A DNA stretch of 64,000 bases from Cyclobacteriaceae bacterium (GCA_020832305.1 JAFIEV010000010.1:62001-126000), one strand, 5' to 3'. Shown: positions 1 to 9,831, counted from the first letter of the stretch. Program-made: numbers and translations. Notes: generated by a model from the letters alone, not told the origin.

Positions 1-1
1 C

Positions 2-1984
2 AGCTGGGTTGGTGGCGACCGCGATGGACATCCCTATGTGACAGCTGAGGTAACGACCAATACCTTGCGCGAGCATCGCAAAGCAGCTCTGGATCTTTTA
101 CATAATATGCTTCTGCAATTTGCCCGCAGAATCAGCTTCTCGGAAATCCGAAATCCGGTTCCCGCATTTTTTAGCAAAGAAATTGAAAACATATCCAAAG
201 CCCTCGGCAAAGCTGGTGCAAAAGCCGTACGCCGCAATCCCCTGGAGCCATGGCGGCAGTATGTAAGCCTTGTCCTTTTAAAGCTTGATAATACCCGGGC
301 AGGGATACAGTCAGATGCAGGCACTTTTTATCCCAATGCCGCAGCGTTGCTCGAAGACCTTAAAATACTTCGGCAGAGTTTGCTGGAAATCGGAGGAAGT
401 AAGCTGGCAAAAGATGTGTTGTTCCCCATCGAGCGTCATGTGCAATGCTTTGGATTTCATCTGGCAAAACTCGACATCCGCCAAAACAGTGCTTTTCACG
501 AAAAAGCCCTGGTTCAACTGCTGGAGTATGCCTCACCGGAACAAAGCGCCTACAGCAGCTGGAGTGAAAAACAAAAAGTTGCCTTTTTAACCGAAGAGCT
601 CAACAGCAAAAGACCTTTTGCTGTTGGGGGTATTTCCATAGGCCCGGAGGCCGATCAGGTGCTTGCTTGTTACAAGGCAGTCAAAGACCATGTAGAGCGC
701 TATGGAGATGAAGGCATCGGATCTTTTATTGTAAGTATGACCCGTGGATTAAGTGATCTGCTTGTTGTGTATCTCTTTATGCGGGAAGTAGGTTTACTGG
801 AACGCTGCTTCCAGGTGGTTCCTTTGTTTGAAACCATTGGAGATCTACAGGTTTCACATGAGATTCTTGATGTATTTCTCTCTCATCCCATGAGTGCACA
901 TGTACGCCAGAAGCAGGGAGATGTGCAGGAAGTAATGCTTGGTTACAGCGATAGTAATAAAGATGGGGGTATTGTGGCCAGCCGCTGGAACATTTATCAG
1001 GCTGAAAAAAAACTTACTGAAACTGCAGATAAACATGGCCTGCGGCTGAGATTTTTCCATGGCATCGGAGGTACCATAAGCAGGGGCGGAGGTAAATACC
1101 ACCGCTTTCTGGAAAGTATGCCCCGGGCTGCCGTAAGTGGTGAAATCAAAGTTACCGTGCAGGGTGAAACCATTGCACAGCAGTTTGCCAACCTGTTAAA
1201 TGCTACCTATAACCTGGAAATGCTCTTATCGGGGCTGGCCCTGCAGACTGGATATAAATATCATCCACCAGCACTGAGGGAGTTCCCTTTGGATGCCTTG
1301 CAAACACTGGCCGGTTTGGCGCTGAAAAAATACCAGGGATTTATCACCCAACCCGATTTTATAACCTTTTACAGCCAGGCTACGCCCATTGATGTATTGG
1401 AACAAAGCAAAATTGGATCCCGACCTGCCAGGCGTACCGGCCAGCGAAGTCTTGATGACCTTCGGGCCATTCCCTGGGTTTTTAGCTGGAACCAGGCAAG
1501 GTTTAACCTTACTGCCTGGTTTGGTGTAGGTCACGCATTGAAAACCATGCAGGAAAACCATCCGGATCAATATGACGTCTTGAAAAAGTTTGCCAATGTA
1601 TGGCCTTTTCTGCGTTACACCCTCATCCATATCGAAACCAACCTCTATAATGCAGATCTCGAAATGATGAAAAAGTATGCCGGGCTGGTAGAGGATAATT
1701 CACTTCGTACCCGTACTATTGAAGTCATCCTTCAAGAGCATGAAGAAAGCCGCATACAAATTGAATCGCTCTTTGGCGAATCTGCCAAATCACGCAGAAT
1801 CAGCTTGCTCGATAATGTCCAGCGACGAAAGCAGGCCCTGCGCAATCTTCACCACCTTCAACTGAATCAATTGAAAGAGTGGCGTCAGGCACGTGAAAAA
1901 CAAACAGAACTTGCAGACTCTCTGCTCAACCGGTTGTTGATGATAACCACAGCCATTTCAGCCGGACTGAAAAGTACAGGTTGA
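2..1984 (+). CDS. ppc: Phosphoenolpyruvate carboxylase, 5' end cut by window edge
   Basis: The enzyme carboxylates PEP to oxaloacetate, an anaplerotic cytoplasmic reaction. The reading frame is open from base 2, and its first residues, SWVGGDRDGHPYVTAEV, match the conserved N-terminal third of PEP carboxylases, so the true start lies upstream. About 661 residues are visible of a family usually 850-930 long. Further family blocks are GYSDSNKDGG (with the catalytic Lys), the loop FHGIGGTISRGGG, GSRPARR and LRAIPW, and the protein ends in STG, resembling the usual QNTG tail. In the E. coli enzyme the loop reads FHGRGG. Here the first Arg is Ile, while the second Arg (SRGGG), the GSRP Arg and the LRAIPW Arg are kept. 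The gene ends at a hairpin terminator and converges on the next gene. Family assignment is firm; activity with the altered loop is inferred. Confidence 0.95.
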   Translation, partial: SWVGGDRDGHPYVTAEVTTNTLREHRKAALDLLHNMLLQFARRISFSEIRNPVPAFFSKEIENISKALGKAGAKAVRRNPLEPWRQYVSLVLLKLDNTRAGIQSDAGTFYPNAAALLEDLKILRQSLLEIGGSKLAKDVLFPIERHVQCFGFHLAKLDIRQNSAFHEKALVQLLEYASPEQSAYSSWSEKQKVAFLTEELNSKRPFAVGGISIGPEADQVLACYKAVKDHVERYGDEGIGSFIVSMTRGLSDLLVVYLFMREVGLLERCFQVVPLFETIGDLQVSHEILDVFLSHPMSAHVRQKQGDVQEVMLGYSDSNKDGGIVASRWNIYQAEKKLTETADKHGLRLRFFHGIGGTISRGGGKYHRFLESMPRAAVSGEIKVTVQGETIAQQFANLLNATYNLEMLLSGLALQTGYKYHPPALREFPLDALQTLAGLALKKYQGFITQPDFITFYSQATPIDVLEQSKIGSRPARRTGQRSLDDLRAIPWVFSWNQARFNLTAWFGVGHALKTMQENHPDQYDVLKKFANVWPFLRYTLIHIETNLYNADLEMMKKYAGLVEDNSLRTRTIEVILQEHEESRIQIESLFGESAKSRRISLLDNVQRRKQALRNLHHLQLNQLKEWRQAREKQTELADSLLNRLLMITTAISAGLKSTG

Positions 1985-2022
1985 ATTTGAATCTAAAACC
2001 CATGTAATTGTTTCTATATAGG

Positions 2023-2051
2023 AAGGCGTGTGGATTTACTGCACGCCTTTT
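2023..2051 (+). terminator. Rho-independent terminator after ppc
   Basis: Stem AAGGCGTG (2023-2030) pairs with CACGCCTT (2042-2049), with an 11-base loop and a short T run (2048-2051). It overlaps the 3' end of the convergent lactonase gene, whose stop codon lies at 2036-2038. Confidence 0.6.
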
Positions 2052-2950
2052 ACTTTCATGCGCAGACCATATACTGCATCCATGGCAGTGATAAACAATA
2101 GTTTTCGGTCTTTTCCGCCGAAGCACACATTGGCCGTCCAATTGGCATCAATAGGAATTTGGGCTATCTGCTTGCCAGTTTTGTCAAAAACGGTTACGCC
2201 TTTTCCAGTGAGGTATATATTGCCCTGGTTGTCAATGGTCATACCATCGGAGCCCAATTCAGCAAAAAGCTTTTTATCTGAGAGACTTCCATCGGCATTT
2301 ATTTTATACTCGTAGGTTTTATTGGCTCTGATGTCGGCCACATAAAGCTTTTTGCCATCAGGTGTTCCGATAATGCCATTTGGTTTTTCCAGGTCTTTAT
2401 CTACCCTGAATATATTTTTACCATCAGGCGTGATATAGTATACATGTTCACCATCCTGTTGCATCTCGGGGTTTCGCTTCCAGTAATTTCTTTTGTAAAG
2501 AGGATCAGTAAAATAAATGCCACCTTTTGGATCGATCCAAAGGTCATTGGGGCCATTAAGTAATTTTCCTTCATATTCTTTGAGCAACACAGCCGGCCTT
2601 GCATTTTCATCAAAAGCCCAGAGCTGATTGTCCATATCGGCACAGGTGATTAAACGACCTTTTTTATCGAAATACATTCCATTCGATCGACCAGACTCGG
2701 TGGTAAAGGTGCTAAGCTCTCCTTTAACCGACCATTTTAGTATGCGGTCGTTGGGTTGATCTGTAAAAAAAATATTCCCTTTTTTATCAACTGCCGGCCC
2801 TTCGGTAAAGGTAAATCCTTTAGCGAGTTTTTCAACAACAGCTCCCGGAGCCACGATTCCTTTTTCATCGAAAATTTGCGCCTGTAAGGCATTAAAAGAA
2901 AATACAAGTGCCAAAAAAGACGAAAAAATGTGATGTGCTGCATATTTCAT
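2036..2950 (-). CDS. SMP-30/gluconolactonase/LRE-family protein, exported
   Basis: This 304-residue protein has an N-terminal signal peptide (hydrophobic core FSSFLALVFSFNA, cut near LQA/Q). The rest is a six-bladed beta-propeller of the SMP-30/gluconolactonase type, with repeated blade motifs such as FTEGPAVDKKGNIFFTD, NGPNDLWIDPKGGIYFTDP and EKPNGIIGTPDGKKLYVAD. The Glu in FTEGP and the Asn/Asp residues in NGPNDLW and KPNGI match the metal-binding positions of the family. Known members hydrolyse sugar lactones or other lactones/esters with a divalent cation. The substrate cannot be told here. The signal peptide places it in the periplasm or outside. It stands alone, convergent with ppc. Confidence 0.85.
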   Translation of the reverse strand: MKYAAHHIFSSFLALVFSFNALQAQIFDEKGIVAPGAVVEKLAKGFTFTEGPAVDKKGNIFFTDQPNDRILKWSVKGELSTFTTESGRSNGMYFDKKGRLITCADMDNQLWAFDENARPAVLLKEYEGKLLNGPNDLWIDPKGGIYFTDPLYKRNYWKRNPEMQQDGEHVYYITPDGKNIFRVDKDLEKPNGIIGTPDGKKLYVADIRANKTYEYKINADGSLSDKKLFAELGSDGMTIDNQGNIYLTGKGVTVFDKTGKQIAQIPIDANWTANVCFGGKDRKLLFITAMDAVYGLRMKVKGVQ

Positions 2951-3041
2951 GTCTGTCGTATATTTATTTTAAAAGTGTTTTTCCTTAATCATACGTAATC
3001 CGGCGCCAAAAGGTGGAAACAATTCAAGATCAGTAGGGATA

Positions 3042-3812
3042 CTAACTAAATAAGATACTTACCGGGCTATCATATACCAGTCCCAATAATTCCGAGGCAT
3101 TGCCCTTATTTATTCCTATTTCCAATAATTGATTGCTATTAAAAAAAGCAAAGCAGTCACCTGCATCCACATCGTTATAGTTTTTGTGCAGGGATTGCAG
3201 TTTTTCCCTTCCGAAATTAAGTGTGTAACTTTTTTCTTTACTGAGAATTTCAAAAGTTGTCTTGTCGATATTGGTAATGAGGTTACCATAATTGTCTACC
3301 CGTATCACATGACCTGAAATTTGTGATTTAGTGGCGCGGTTTTTTCTTCCGATAAGTTTTTTATAATCTTTGCTGAACTTTCCGATGTCGTCAAGATTAG
3401 AACCACTGGCCAGCAGCGCTGCATTTTTAGCCAGCAACTCCCGCGCTGGAAAGGAAGTTAAATCTTCTGCCGCAGATTTGATTTCAGCTATGAAAGAAGG
3501 TTCCTGATCACTTATCAGTCCGAATAAACCATTATCTGCGCCAATAAAGAAGTGCCCTTCTAGTTTTATAGCTATAAATCGACTTTTTTTCTCACTTGCT
3601 GAATCGACTGCCACCAGATGTATGGTACCCGGAGGAAAGGAACGGAAAACCGCCCCCAAAACATAAGCGGCATGCGCCAGGTTATAAGGTTCTATGTTAT
3701 GGCTAATGTCTATTATTTGCAAACCGGGGTTCACAGTGAGTATTTTTGCTTTAACAGCAGCTGTATAGTGATCGGTATTGCCGAAGTCAGACATAAAAGT
3801 GATAAGAGCCAT
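3042..3812 (-). CDS. SAM hydroxide adenosyltransferase (DUF62 family)
   Basis: This 256-residue protein starts with ITFMSDFGNTDHYTAAVK, the hallmark of the DUF62/SAM hydroxide adenosyltransferase family. The early Asp of SDFG and the HNIEP and VDSASE segments are typical. Members convert S-adenosylmethionine and water to adenosine and methionine and share a fold with the fluorinase and chlorinase. The length is normal and no signal peptide is present, so the protein is cytoplasmic. It is divergent from phoH, with a 91-base gap. A halogenase role is unlikely without the specific halogenase insertion loop, but that needs alignment. Confidence 0.88.
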   Translation of the reverse strand: MALITFMSDFGNTDHYTAAVKAKILTVNPGLQIIDISHNIEPYNLAHAAYVLGAVFRSFPPGTIHLVAVDSASEKKSRFIAIKLEGHFFIGADNGLFGLISDQEPSFIAEIKSAAEDLTSFPARELLAKNAALLASGSNLDDIGKFSKDYKKLIGRKNRATKSQISGHVIRVDNYGNLITNIDKTTFEILSKEKSYTLNFGREKLQSLHKNYNDVDAGDCFAFFNSNQLLEIGINKGNASELLGLVYDSPVSILFS

Positions 3813-3903
3813 ATATAAAAAAAGAATAAATGCTTAGCTTTGAAAATGCAAATTAAATATTTTTAACCATAAGAATTTTACAAACAAATCTAATTTTAGG
3901 CCT

Positions 3904-4875
3904 TTGGTAGAAAAGATTATTACGCTTGAAAATGTATCGCTCGTAGATTTTCTGGGAGTTGACAACTCAAACATCAGGGAGCTGGCTTCTGCCTTTCCTA
4001 AAACTAAAATCATTTCAAGGGGAAATGAGATTCGCATTCAGGGTACAGGTACAGAAATACTCAAAATCAATGATATTCTCAATTCGCTTATTCACCATTA
4101 TCACAAATATGGAAAGCTCACTTATGATCATGTAAAAAATTTTCTGGCACAGGATGAAGCTTTTCCTGACCCTGACCGCGACGATGTTTTAATTTACGGT
4201 ACAAAGGGTTTTGTAATACGCCCGAAAACAACGCATCAGCAACAACTTATCGATGCCGTTAAGAAAAATGATGTCGTATTTGCCGTAGGTCCTGCCGGAA
4301 CCGGAAAGACCTATCTCTCCGTAGCCATGGCAGTGAAAGCCCTGAAAAACAAAGAGATTAAAAAAATTATCATCACCCGTCCTGCAGTAGAGGCAGGTGA
4401 AAACCTGGGTTTTCTTCCGGGAGACCTTCAGGAAAAAATAGATCCCTATCTCAGACCTATTTACGATGCACTGGATGATATGGTGCCATCTGAAAAACTC
4501 AAGTATTACCGCGAAAACCGTGTTATAGAAATTGCCCCTTTGGCTTATATGCGGGGAAGAACCCTCAATAATGCATTTGTTTTGCTCGATGAGGCGCAAA
4601 ACACCACACCTATGCAAATCAAAATGTTTCTTACCCGACTGGGCCCCAACTCCAAACTGATTATCAATGGAGACAGAACACAGGTCGATCTTCCCAAAAA
4701 TCAAAAAAGTGGCCTGGATGAGGCACTGCACATATTAAGAGGCATCAAAGGCATAGGATTTGTCGAATTGGATGAGCGGGATGTGGTACGACATAAAATT
4801 GTAAAGGATATCATAAAAGCCTATGACAGGCACAGTGGTAAAAAATGGGACAACTCATTGAAAAATTCAGAGTAG
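3904..4875 (+). CDS. phoH: PhoH-family ATPase, TTG start
   Basis: A P-loop ATPase of the PhoH/PhoL family (323 residues), thought to act as an RNA-related NTPase in the cytoplasm. The N-terminal half carries a KH-like segment (residues about 30-60), and Walker A GPAGTGKT lies near residue 135. Further family motifs are the ITRPAVEAGE block, VLLDEAQNT (Walker B) and INGDRTQVDLP. No ATG lies between the stop codon at 3841 and the conserved N-terminus, so TTG at 3904 is the only start that keeps the family's usual VEKxITLENxSLVDF beginning. Its 3' end overlaps the next gene by 31 bases, so the two are likely co-transcribed. Confidence 0.93.
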   Translation: MVEKIITLENVSLVDFLGVDNSNIRELASAFPKTKIISRGNEIRIQGTGTEILKINDILNSLIHHYHKYGKLTYDHVKNFLAQDEAFPDPDRDDVLIYGTKGFVIRPKTTHQQQLIDAVKKNDVVFAVGPAGTGKTYLSVAMAVKALKNKEIKKIIITRPAVEAGENLGFLPGDLQEKIDPYLRPIYDALDDMVPSEKLKYYRENRVIEIAPLAYMRGRTLNNAFVLLDEAQNTTPMQIKMFLTRLGPNSKLIINGDRTQVDLPKNQKSGLDEALHILRGIKGIGFVELDERDVVRHKIVKDIIKAYDRHSGKKWDNSLKNSE

Positions 4876-5294
4876 AAAAGATATCTGCTCCCGAAAAGCT
4901 TCAGCTCGCTTTTAAAATAAGGCATACTGTTTTTGTAAACGAGCAGGGGGTGCCTGCCAATGAAGAAATGGATGCCTTTGAAAATTCGTCTGAACACTTT
5001 CTGGCATTTGATGATGAAGGCAAAGCCATAGGTACTGCCAGATGGCGCAAAACTGAAGCAGGGTGCAAGCTTGAAAGGTTTGCGGTATTGAGGGAATACC
5101 GAAAAAATGGAATTGGTGGTCTGCTTGTAGAGGCCGTAAAAAATGATATTCAACTTCATGACCCCAAAGCAAAAATGTATCTCCATGCACAGGTGACTGC
5201 CATAGATTTTTATGAGAAATACGGTTTTATAAAAAGTGGCGATAGCTTCGATGAATGTGGTATATGGCACTACAAAATGTGGTGTCATACATAA
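4845..5294 (+). CDS. GNAT family N-acetyltransferase
   Basis: This 149-residue single-domain GNAT enzyme transfers an acyl group from acetyl-CoA to an amine. The conserved acetyl-CoA-binding segment is LERFAVLREYRKNGIGGLLVEAV (residues about 77-99), with the R-x-x-G-x-G pattern as RKNGIGG. The opening block (KIRHTVFVNEQGVPANEEMDAF) resembles the ElaA/YjcF-like branch. The substrate is unknown. The start overlaps phoH by 31 bases, implying translational coupling. The gene is convergent with the histidine kinase gene, only 11 bases apart, with no room for an independent terminator. Confidence 0.85.
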   Translation: MGQLIEKFRVEKISAPEKLQLAFKIRHTVFVNEQGVPANEEMDAFENSSEHFLAFDDEGKAIGTARWRKTEAGCKLERFAVLREYRKNGIGGLLVEAVKNDIQLHDPKAKMYLHAQVTAIDFYEKYGFIKSGDSFDECGIWHYKMWCHT

Positions 5295-5305
5295 CGATTC
5301 GTTTA

Positions 5306-7975
5306 TTAGGAAGGGTTGCCGATTTTAAAATCGTACCATTTTAAAGATGATAGCTTATTGTTTACAGGATCAGTGATTTTTTCGAATTCAACGTTGATGT
5401 ATTCCCTAATTTCCTTTTTTTCTTTCTCGAGTAAATCATTATTTGCAAGTCTTTCCTTAAGCTCATCCATAGTTTGCTGTAGCTCTCTGAGCTTGAGCAT
5501 GTTTATTATGCTCTTCATTTTGTGATAAATCTGTCTGAAATGATCCAGGTTGTGGTCGTCGATGGCTTGAAAAATATTTTCAAGGTTTATAGTAAATTCT
5601 TCGAGCGTTTTTTTCAGAAAATCCTGATATCTGAGCAAATTATCTTGAAAAAGATGATCAGTCCATGAGAAGTCTACCGTTTCTGCAAAGATATGTTCCC
5701 CGCTGACTTCCTGTCCGTTTTCTGAAGACGCCTGCAGAGGAACTGCCATTTTGCCGGTGTAGGTGGATATTTTTTGTCTTAACTGATCAATATTAATGGG
5801 TTTGCAGATACAATCCTGAATGCCAGCGGTTTCAAGTTGGTCCCACACTTTGTCTGAATCACTGGCAGTAAGGGCAATAATAGGCACTTCATTAAAGTAG
5901 GTTCCCTTCTTTTTTCGTATGCGCCGGGCGGTTTCATATCCATCTATTCCCGGCATTTGGATATCCATCAACACCAGGTCGTAATTTCTGTTTTCTATTT
6001 TTCGAAGTGCCTGAAAACCATCAGAAGCAAGGTCAACCCTCACACCCCATTCACTTAAAAGTTCTTCAATCAAAAACTGATTGGTGGTTACATCTTCAAC
6101 ATACAAAACATCAATATCCAAATCTATGCGACCAAGTGAAGCCAGGGCTTCGATGGCTTTGTTGCTTTTCGTCCAGTCTCCATTTTTTTGCAAGGGCAAA
6201 ACAAGGGTAAATATTGTGCCTTTGCCTTCTTCACTTTTTACTTCAATTGTTCCCTTGTGGAGGTCTACCAGATTTTTTACAATGGAAAGACCCAAACCTG
6301 TACCCCCATACATTCGGTTGGTGCTTTTCAAGGCCTGTTTAAAAGGTTCAAAAATCATCGAAAGTTTATCTTTGGGTATGCCAACACCCGTATCTTTTAT
6401 CACAAATTTAATGTGGCTCAAATCATCTGTTTCTTGTTTAAGGCTTACTTTGATTTCTACCGTACCCTTTTCGGTAAATTTTACAGCATTACTCACCAGG
6501 TTATTGAAAACCTGACTTAATTTTATTATATCACCTTTTACATGTCTTGGCACTTTTTCGTCGATATGCAGCTTAAGATCGACCTTTTTGGCAGCCGCTT
6601 TCGGACGATAACTCAACCTTATATGGTCAAGTAATTCATATAAATTTACATTGTCATCTTCCAGCTCTGACATTCCGGCTTCAATTTTTGAAAAATCAAG
6701 CACATCGTTGACCAGGGCAACCAGATTGCGTGCCGAAAAATGTATTGTTTGCAAGAGTTTAAATTGATCTTTCCTTGGCTTTCTTTGAATGAGTAATTCG
6801 GCCATACCCATTAAAGCATTTAAAGGGGTCTTGATTTCATGACTCATAACAGAAAAAAACTCTGTTCTTAATTTGAGGGCCTTTTCACTTTCCTGCTGAT
6901 AGTGCTTTACTTTATCTATGTTGGTCGATATGGTTAGCAACAGATTCTTGCCATCTGGTAGTTGCAAAGGCATTCTGCGAGTCTGGTAAAAACTCACCAA
7001 TCCTTTTTCGCTGGTTATCTGTTCTTCATTCAATAAAGGGTTTCCTTTTTGCAAAACTTCCAGTTCCTGCTCCGGCACTATAGTGTTTTCATCAACTGTA
7101 ATTTTAACCCCTAAAAGTCCGTTTTTGTAAATTTCCTCCTTGGATTTCCCGGTGAGTTCCGCTAAGGACTGATTACAGAAAATTATATTTCCTTCACCAT
7201 CCTTTACCATGATTAAATCGGGATTGGCATCAAAAAGAAGGGTCATAAAATTTTTCTGTTGGTCCAGCAATCTTTCGGCCTCTACCTGTTGGCTTACATC
7301 CATACTGGTTAAGATAACATAGGGCACGTCCTTTTCAGTATCAATGGAGCATTTTGTTTCCATCCAGCAAAAATTTCCGTTTTTGTGCCGTTGGCGATAC
7401 AACAAAGTGCAGTTTTCCTCGCTTCCATTTTCAACTTTTTGAAAAAAGGATAGGATTTCGTTTCGGTTTGCTACATGAATGGTTTCAAGCCAGTCTGAAA
7501 ACTTGCAGATTTCTTCAGCCTTGTACCCGAGTAAGTCTTCGATTGAAGGGCTCACATAAATTAGATCACCACGGCTGAAAATTAAATTTATGTCGTAGGC
7601 ATTTTCAGCAAGAATTTTATACAAATTTAGCTGATCTATACCTTCATCCTTACTTTCTATTTCCAACTGAAACAAAATCAAACCCTCATCACCTTCTACC
7701 TTTGAAGCTTTAACCATGGTGGGTATAAAAATTTCTCTTTCTGATTTGATTTGGGTCGAAAAGGCCTTGTTTGCTTTCCAGGTCGATAGGTTAAACAGAT
7801 CCTCAGGAATTTTGGTAAAAAATGCTGAAATATGTTTGCGATGAAGGTATTCTGTCGAACACTGCACATCTATTAAAAGCTTACGGTTGCCAAAAATAAT
7901 TTCTCCAGAAGCATCGACAATCAATAAAGGTTGTTCAACTGCATCGAGGAGATATTTAGGCAAAGACAAATTCAT
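5306..7975 (-). CDS. Cytoplasmic hybrid sensor histidine kinase with PAS, REC and HPt domains
   Basis: This 889-residue phosphorelay protein has no membrane segment. In order it holds an N-terminal PAS-like region, a PAS domain (about 125-235, with a PAC-type YRQRHKNGNFCWMET segment) and a third PAS (about 245-350). HisKA follows with the phosphoacceptor His in MSHEIKTPLN near residue 378, then HATPase_c with DTGVGIP and GGTGLGLSI. A receiver has its phospho-Asp in LVLMDIQMPG near 668, and a C-terminal HPt-like helix bundle has YHKMKSIINML near 817. The longest frame begins at a TTG (7990); ATG at 7975 is the better start. The ligand or partner is unknown. It has no response regulator neighbour and probably signals through the internal receiver/HPt to a distant regulator. 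Confidence 0.88.
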   Translation of the reverse strand: MNLSLPKYLLDAVEQPLLIVDASGEIIFGNRKLLIDVQCSTEYLHRKHISAFFTKIPEDLFNLSTWKANKAFSTQIKSEREIFIPTMVKASKVEGDEGLILFQLEIESKDEGIDQLNLYKILAENAYDINLIFSRGDLIYVSPSIEDLLGYKAEEICKFSDWLETIHVANRNEILSFFQKVENGSEENCTLLYRQRHKNGNFCWMETKCSIDTEKDVPYVILTSMDVSQQVEAERLLDQQKNFMTLLFDANPDLIMVKDGEGNIIFCNQSLAELTGKSKEEIYKNGLLGVKITVDENTIVPEQELEVLQKGNPLLNEEQITSEKGLVSFYQTRRMPLQLPDGKNLLLTISTNIDKVKHYQQESEKALKLRTEFFSVMSHEIKTPLNALMGMAELLIQRKPRKDQFKLLQTIHFSARNLVALVNDVLDFSKIEAGMSELEDDNVNLYELLDHIRLSYRPKAAAKKVDLKLHIDEKVPRHVKGDIIKLSQVFNNLVSNAVKFTEKGTVEIKVSLKQETDDLSHIKFVIKDTGVGIPKDKLSMIFEPFKQALKSTNRMYGGTGLGLSIVKNLVDLHKGTIEVKSEEGKGTIFTLVLPLQKNGDWTKSNKAIEALASLGRIDLDIDVLYVEDVTTNQFLIEELLSEWGVRVDLASDGFQALRKIENRNYDLVLMDIQMPGIDGYETARRIRKKKGTYFNEVPIIALTASDSDKVWDQLETAGIQDCICKPINIDQLRQKISTYTGKMAVPLQASSENGQEVSGEHIFAETVDFSWTDHLFQDNLLRYQDFLKKTLEEFTINLENIFQAIDDHNLDHFRQIYHKMKSIINMLKLRELQQTMDELKERLANNDLLEKEKKEIREYINVEFEKITDPVNNKLSSLKWYDFKIGNPS

Positions 7976-8087
7976 TGGACAGACATGCAATTTTGAATGG
8001 AGCGAAAAATTTTCGAAAGATTAGTATTATTTTGTTTTAGATATAATCAAAATTTGATTTTTTTGGTACATGTAAAGCTTTGACCAT

Positions 8088-8105
8088 ATTTCGATTTTTC
8101 GAAAT
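8088..8105. promoter_or_regulatory. Inverted repeat between divergent kinase and comEC genes
   Basis: ATTTCGA, four T, TCGAAAT forms a perfect 7+7 inverted repeat in the 205-base divergent intergenic region. A second one, AATCAAA-A-TTTGATT, lies near 8045-8059. They could be operators for either gene. AT-rich sequence makes chance palindromes more likely. Confidence 0.3.
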
Positions 8106-8180
8106 GAATTTATTTTAACCACCTTACCAATCAGAAACTACAAATACAAACATTAATGTCTGCTTAATGACATCATTCGT

Positions 8181-9812
8181 ATGTTTTACTGGTCTTCAAT
8201 TCCGTTTGTAAGGGTTCTCTTTTTTTTCGCCACCGGACTGCTCCTTTATTCGGCAGATGTAATTTTTTTGTCAAAAATACACTGGATTTTTTTGATACTA
8301 TTTACTTCGCATGTGATAATGGTGTGGAAGTGGAAAAAAAGACAATTTCTTAATACAAATGTGTTTTCAGCTACCATTGTTTTTTCTGCTTTTATCTCTG
8401 CTGGTTACCTGAGTGCCTGGCTCCACGATGACCTTAACCGGAGTGCCCATTTCAGTAAAATCGAAAAGGAAGATCATACATTGTTTTTAGCTGAAATTAT
8501 CAGAGTACAAAGCACGGGGGAAAAAGTGCATCGCTACCTGGCAAAAATGCAGTATGTAAAAAACGGGTACAGTTCATTTCAAAAAGTGAATGGCCGGATA
8601 TGGCTGAGTCTGCACACCATCGACCGTCCAGTACCTGCTCCCGGAGATCTGGTGGTAGTAACAGGTTGGCCAGAATCAATCCCTGACAAAGAGGCTCATG
8701 ACGATTTTAATTACAAAGGGTATTCCCGTAACCAAAATGTATATTTTCAATGCCATGCATGGAAAGACCAATGGCAATTAATGGACCGGAATAATGCGGG
8801 AAATTTCCTCCACGTTTCAAGAACCTATTTACACAGCCAGCTCAATACCTTTCTTAAAAATAAGGATGCTATTCACATAAGCACGGCATTGTTGCTTGGT
8901 GATAAAAGCAGTATGGATAAAAGTCTTCGCCTGGCATATTCAGAAGCTGGTGCCATGCATATTCTGGCTGTATCCGGCCTGCACGTGGGCATACTTTACC
9001 TCATTATCGCTTTTTTATGCAGACCTATTCCTGAAAACCGCTCAGGACGCTGGATAAAAACCATAATCTGTATAGCAGCCATCTGGGCCTACGCTTTCAT
9101 CACTGGCCTTTCTCCTTCTGTGATCCGTGCTGCCATAATGTTTTCTTTTGTAGCATTAGGCTCAGCAGCAAATCGAAAAGGCAATATCTACAACACCCTG
9201 GCAGCCGCGGCTTTTTTTACACTCTTATACGACCCTTTTATGCTTTTCGCCCCAGGTTTTCAGCTATCCTATACAGCGGTTTTGGGGATTGTGAGCTTTT
9301 TTAATCCAATATATCATCTTCTGTACCTACGCTGGACCATCCCCGATTATTTTTGGAAAATCACCTGTGTTACTATAGGAGCCCAGCTTGGCACATTGCC
9401 TGTTAGTGTCTACTATTTTAATCAGATTCCAGTATATTCTGTTATTACCAACCTGCTTGCCATTCCCGGGGCTGCCGTGATTTTATCCCTTAGCCTGCTG
9501 TTAGTTATTACAGGACCTATACCCGCTCTTGCAAATTTTATTGGTAAACTCCTCGATCTGGTTATACAGCAACTCAACCTCTTTGTGCAATTTATTCAAC
9601 AACAACCCGGGGCTGTTATTGCAGGCCTTCAACCCGATATATGGATGACTTTCCTGATCTATGGCATCATCAGTTGCTGGGCTGTTTTTATCTACCAACC
9701 CAAAATAAAATGGATCGCCCTGTGTCTGGTTTTGAGTATTGCCTTTTCAGGAATGCGTATATATAAAATATACCAACAACATATCAAGGCCATTACTATA
9801 CGTAATAAATGA
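8181..9812 (+). CDS. comEC: ComEC/Rec2-family membrane protein, short form
   Basis: An inner-membrane protein related to the ComEC channel for single-stranded DNA uptake. The 543 residues comprise two N-terminal membrane segments, a soluble OB-like region (about 90-205), and then the Competence domain with many membrane segments. That domain carries the diagnostic ALLLGDKSSMD and AVSGLHVGILYLI motifs (about 235-275) and the ITGLSPSVIRAAIMFSF block. The C-terminal metallo-beta-lactamase domain found in full-length ComEC (700-800 residues) is absent, as is common in Bacteroidota. Role in transformation is inferred from family only. Confidence 0.88.
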   Translation: MFYWSSIPFVRVLFFFATGLLLYSADVIFLSKIHWIFLILFTSHVIMVWKWKKRQFLNTNVFSATIVFSAFISAGYLSAWLHDDLNRSAHFSKIEKEDHTLFLAEIIRVQSTGEKVHRYLAKMQYVKNGYSSFQKVNGRIWLSLHTIDRPVPAPGDLVVVTGWPESIPDKEAHDDFNYKGYSRNQNVYFQCHAWKDQWQLMDRNNAGNFLHVSRTYLHSQLNTFLKNKDAIHISTALLLGDKSSMDKSLRLAYSEAGAMHILAVSGLHVGILYLIIAFLCRPIPENRSGRWIKTIICIAAIWAYAFITGLSPSVIRAAIMFSFVALGSAANRKGNIYNTLAAAAFFTLLYDPFMLFAPGFQLSYTAVLGIVSFFNPIYHLLYLRWTIPDYFWKITCVTIGAQLGTLPVSVYYFNQIPVYSVITNLLAIPGAAVILSLSLLLVITGPIPALANFIGKLLDLVIQQLNLFVQFIQQQPGAVIAGLQPDIWMTFLIYGIISCWAVFIYQPKIKWIALCLVLSIAFSGMRIYKIYQQHIKAITIRNK

Positions 9813-9831
9813 TTATTGGTCTCAAAATCGC

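Noticed and set aside
3042-3812. Fluorinase or chlorinase
   Set aside because: The sequence fits the common hydroxide adenosyltransferase group; no halogenase-specific loop was recognised and no halometabolite genes are near.
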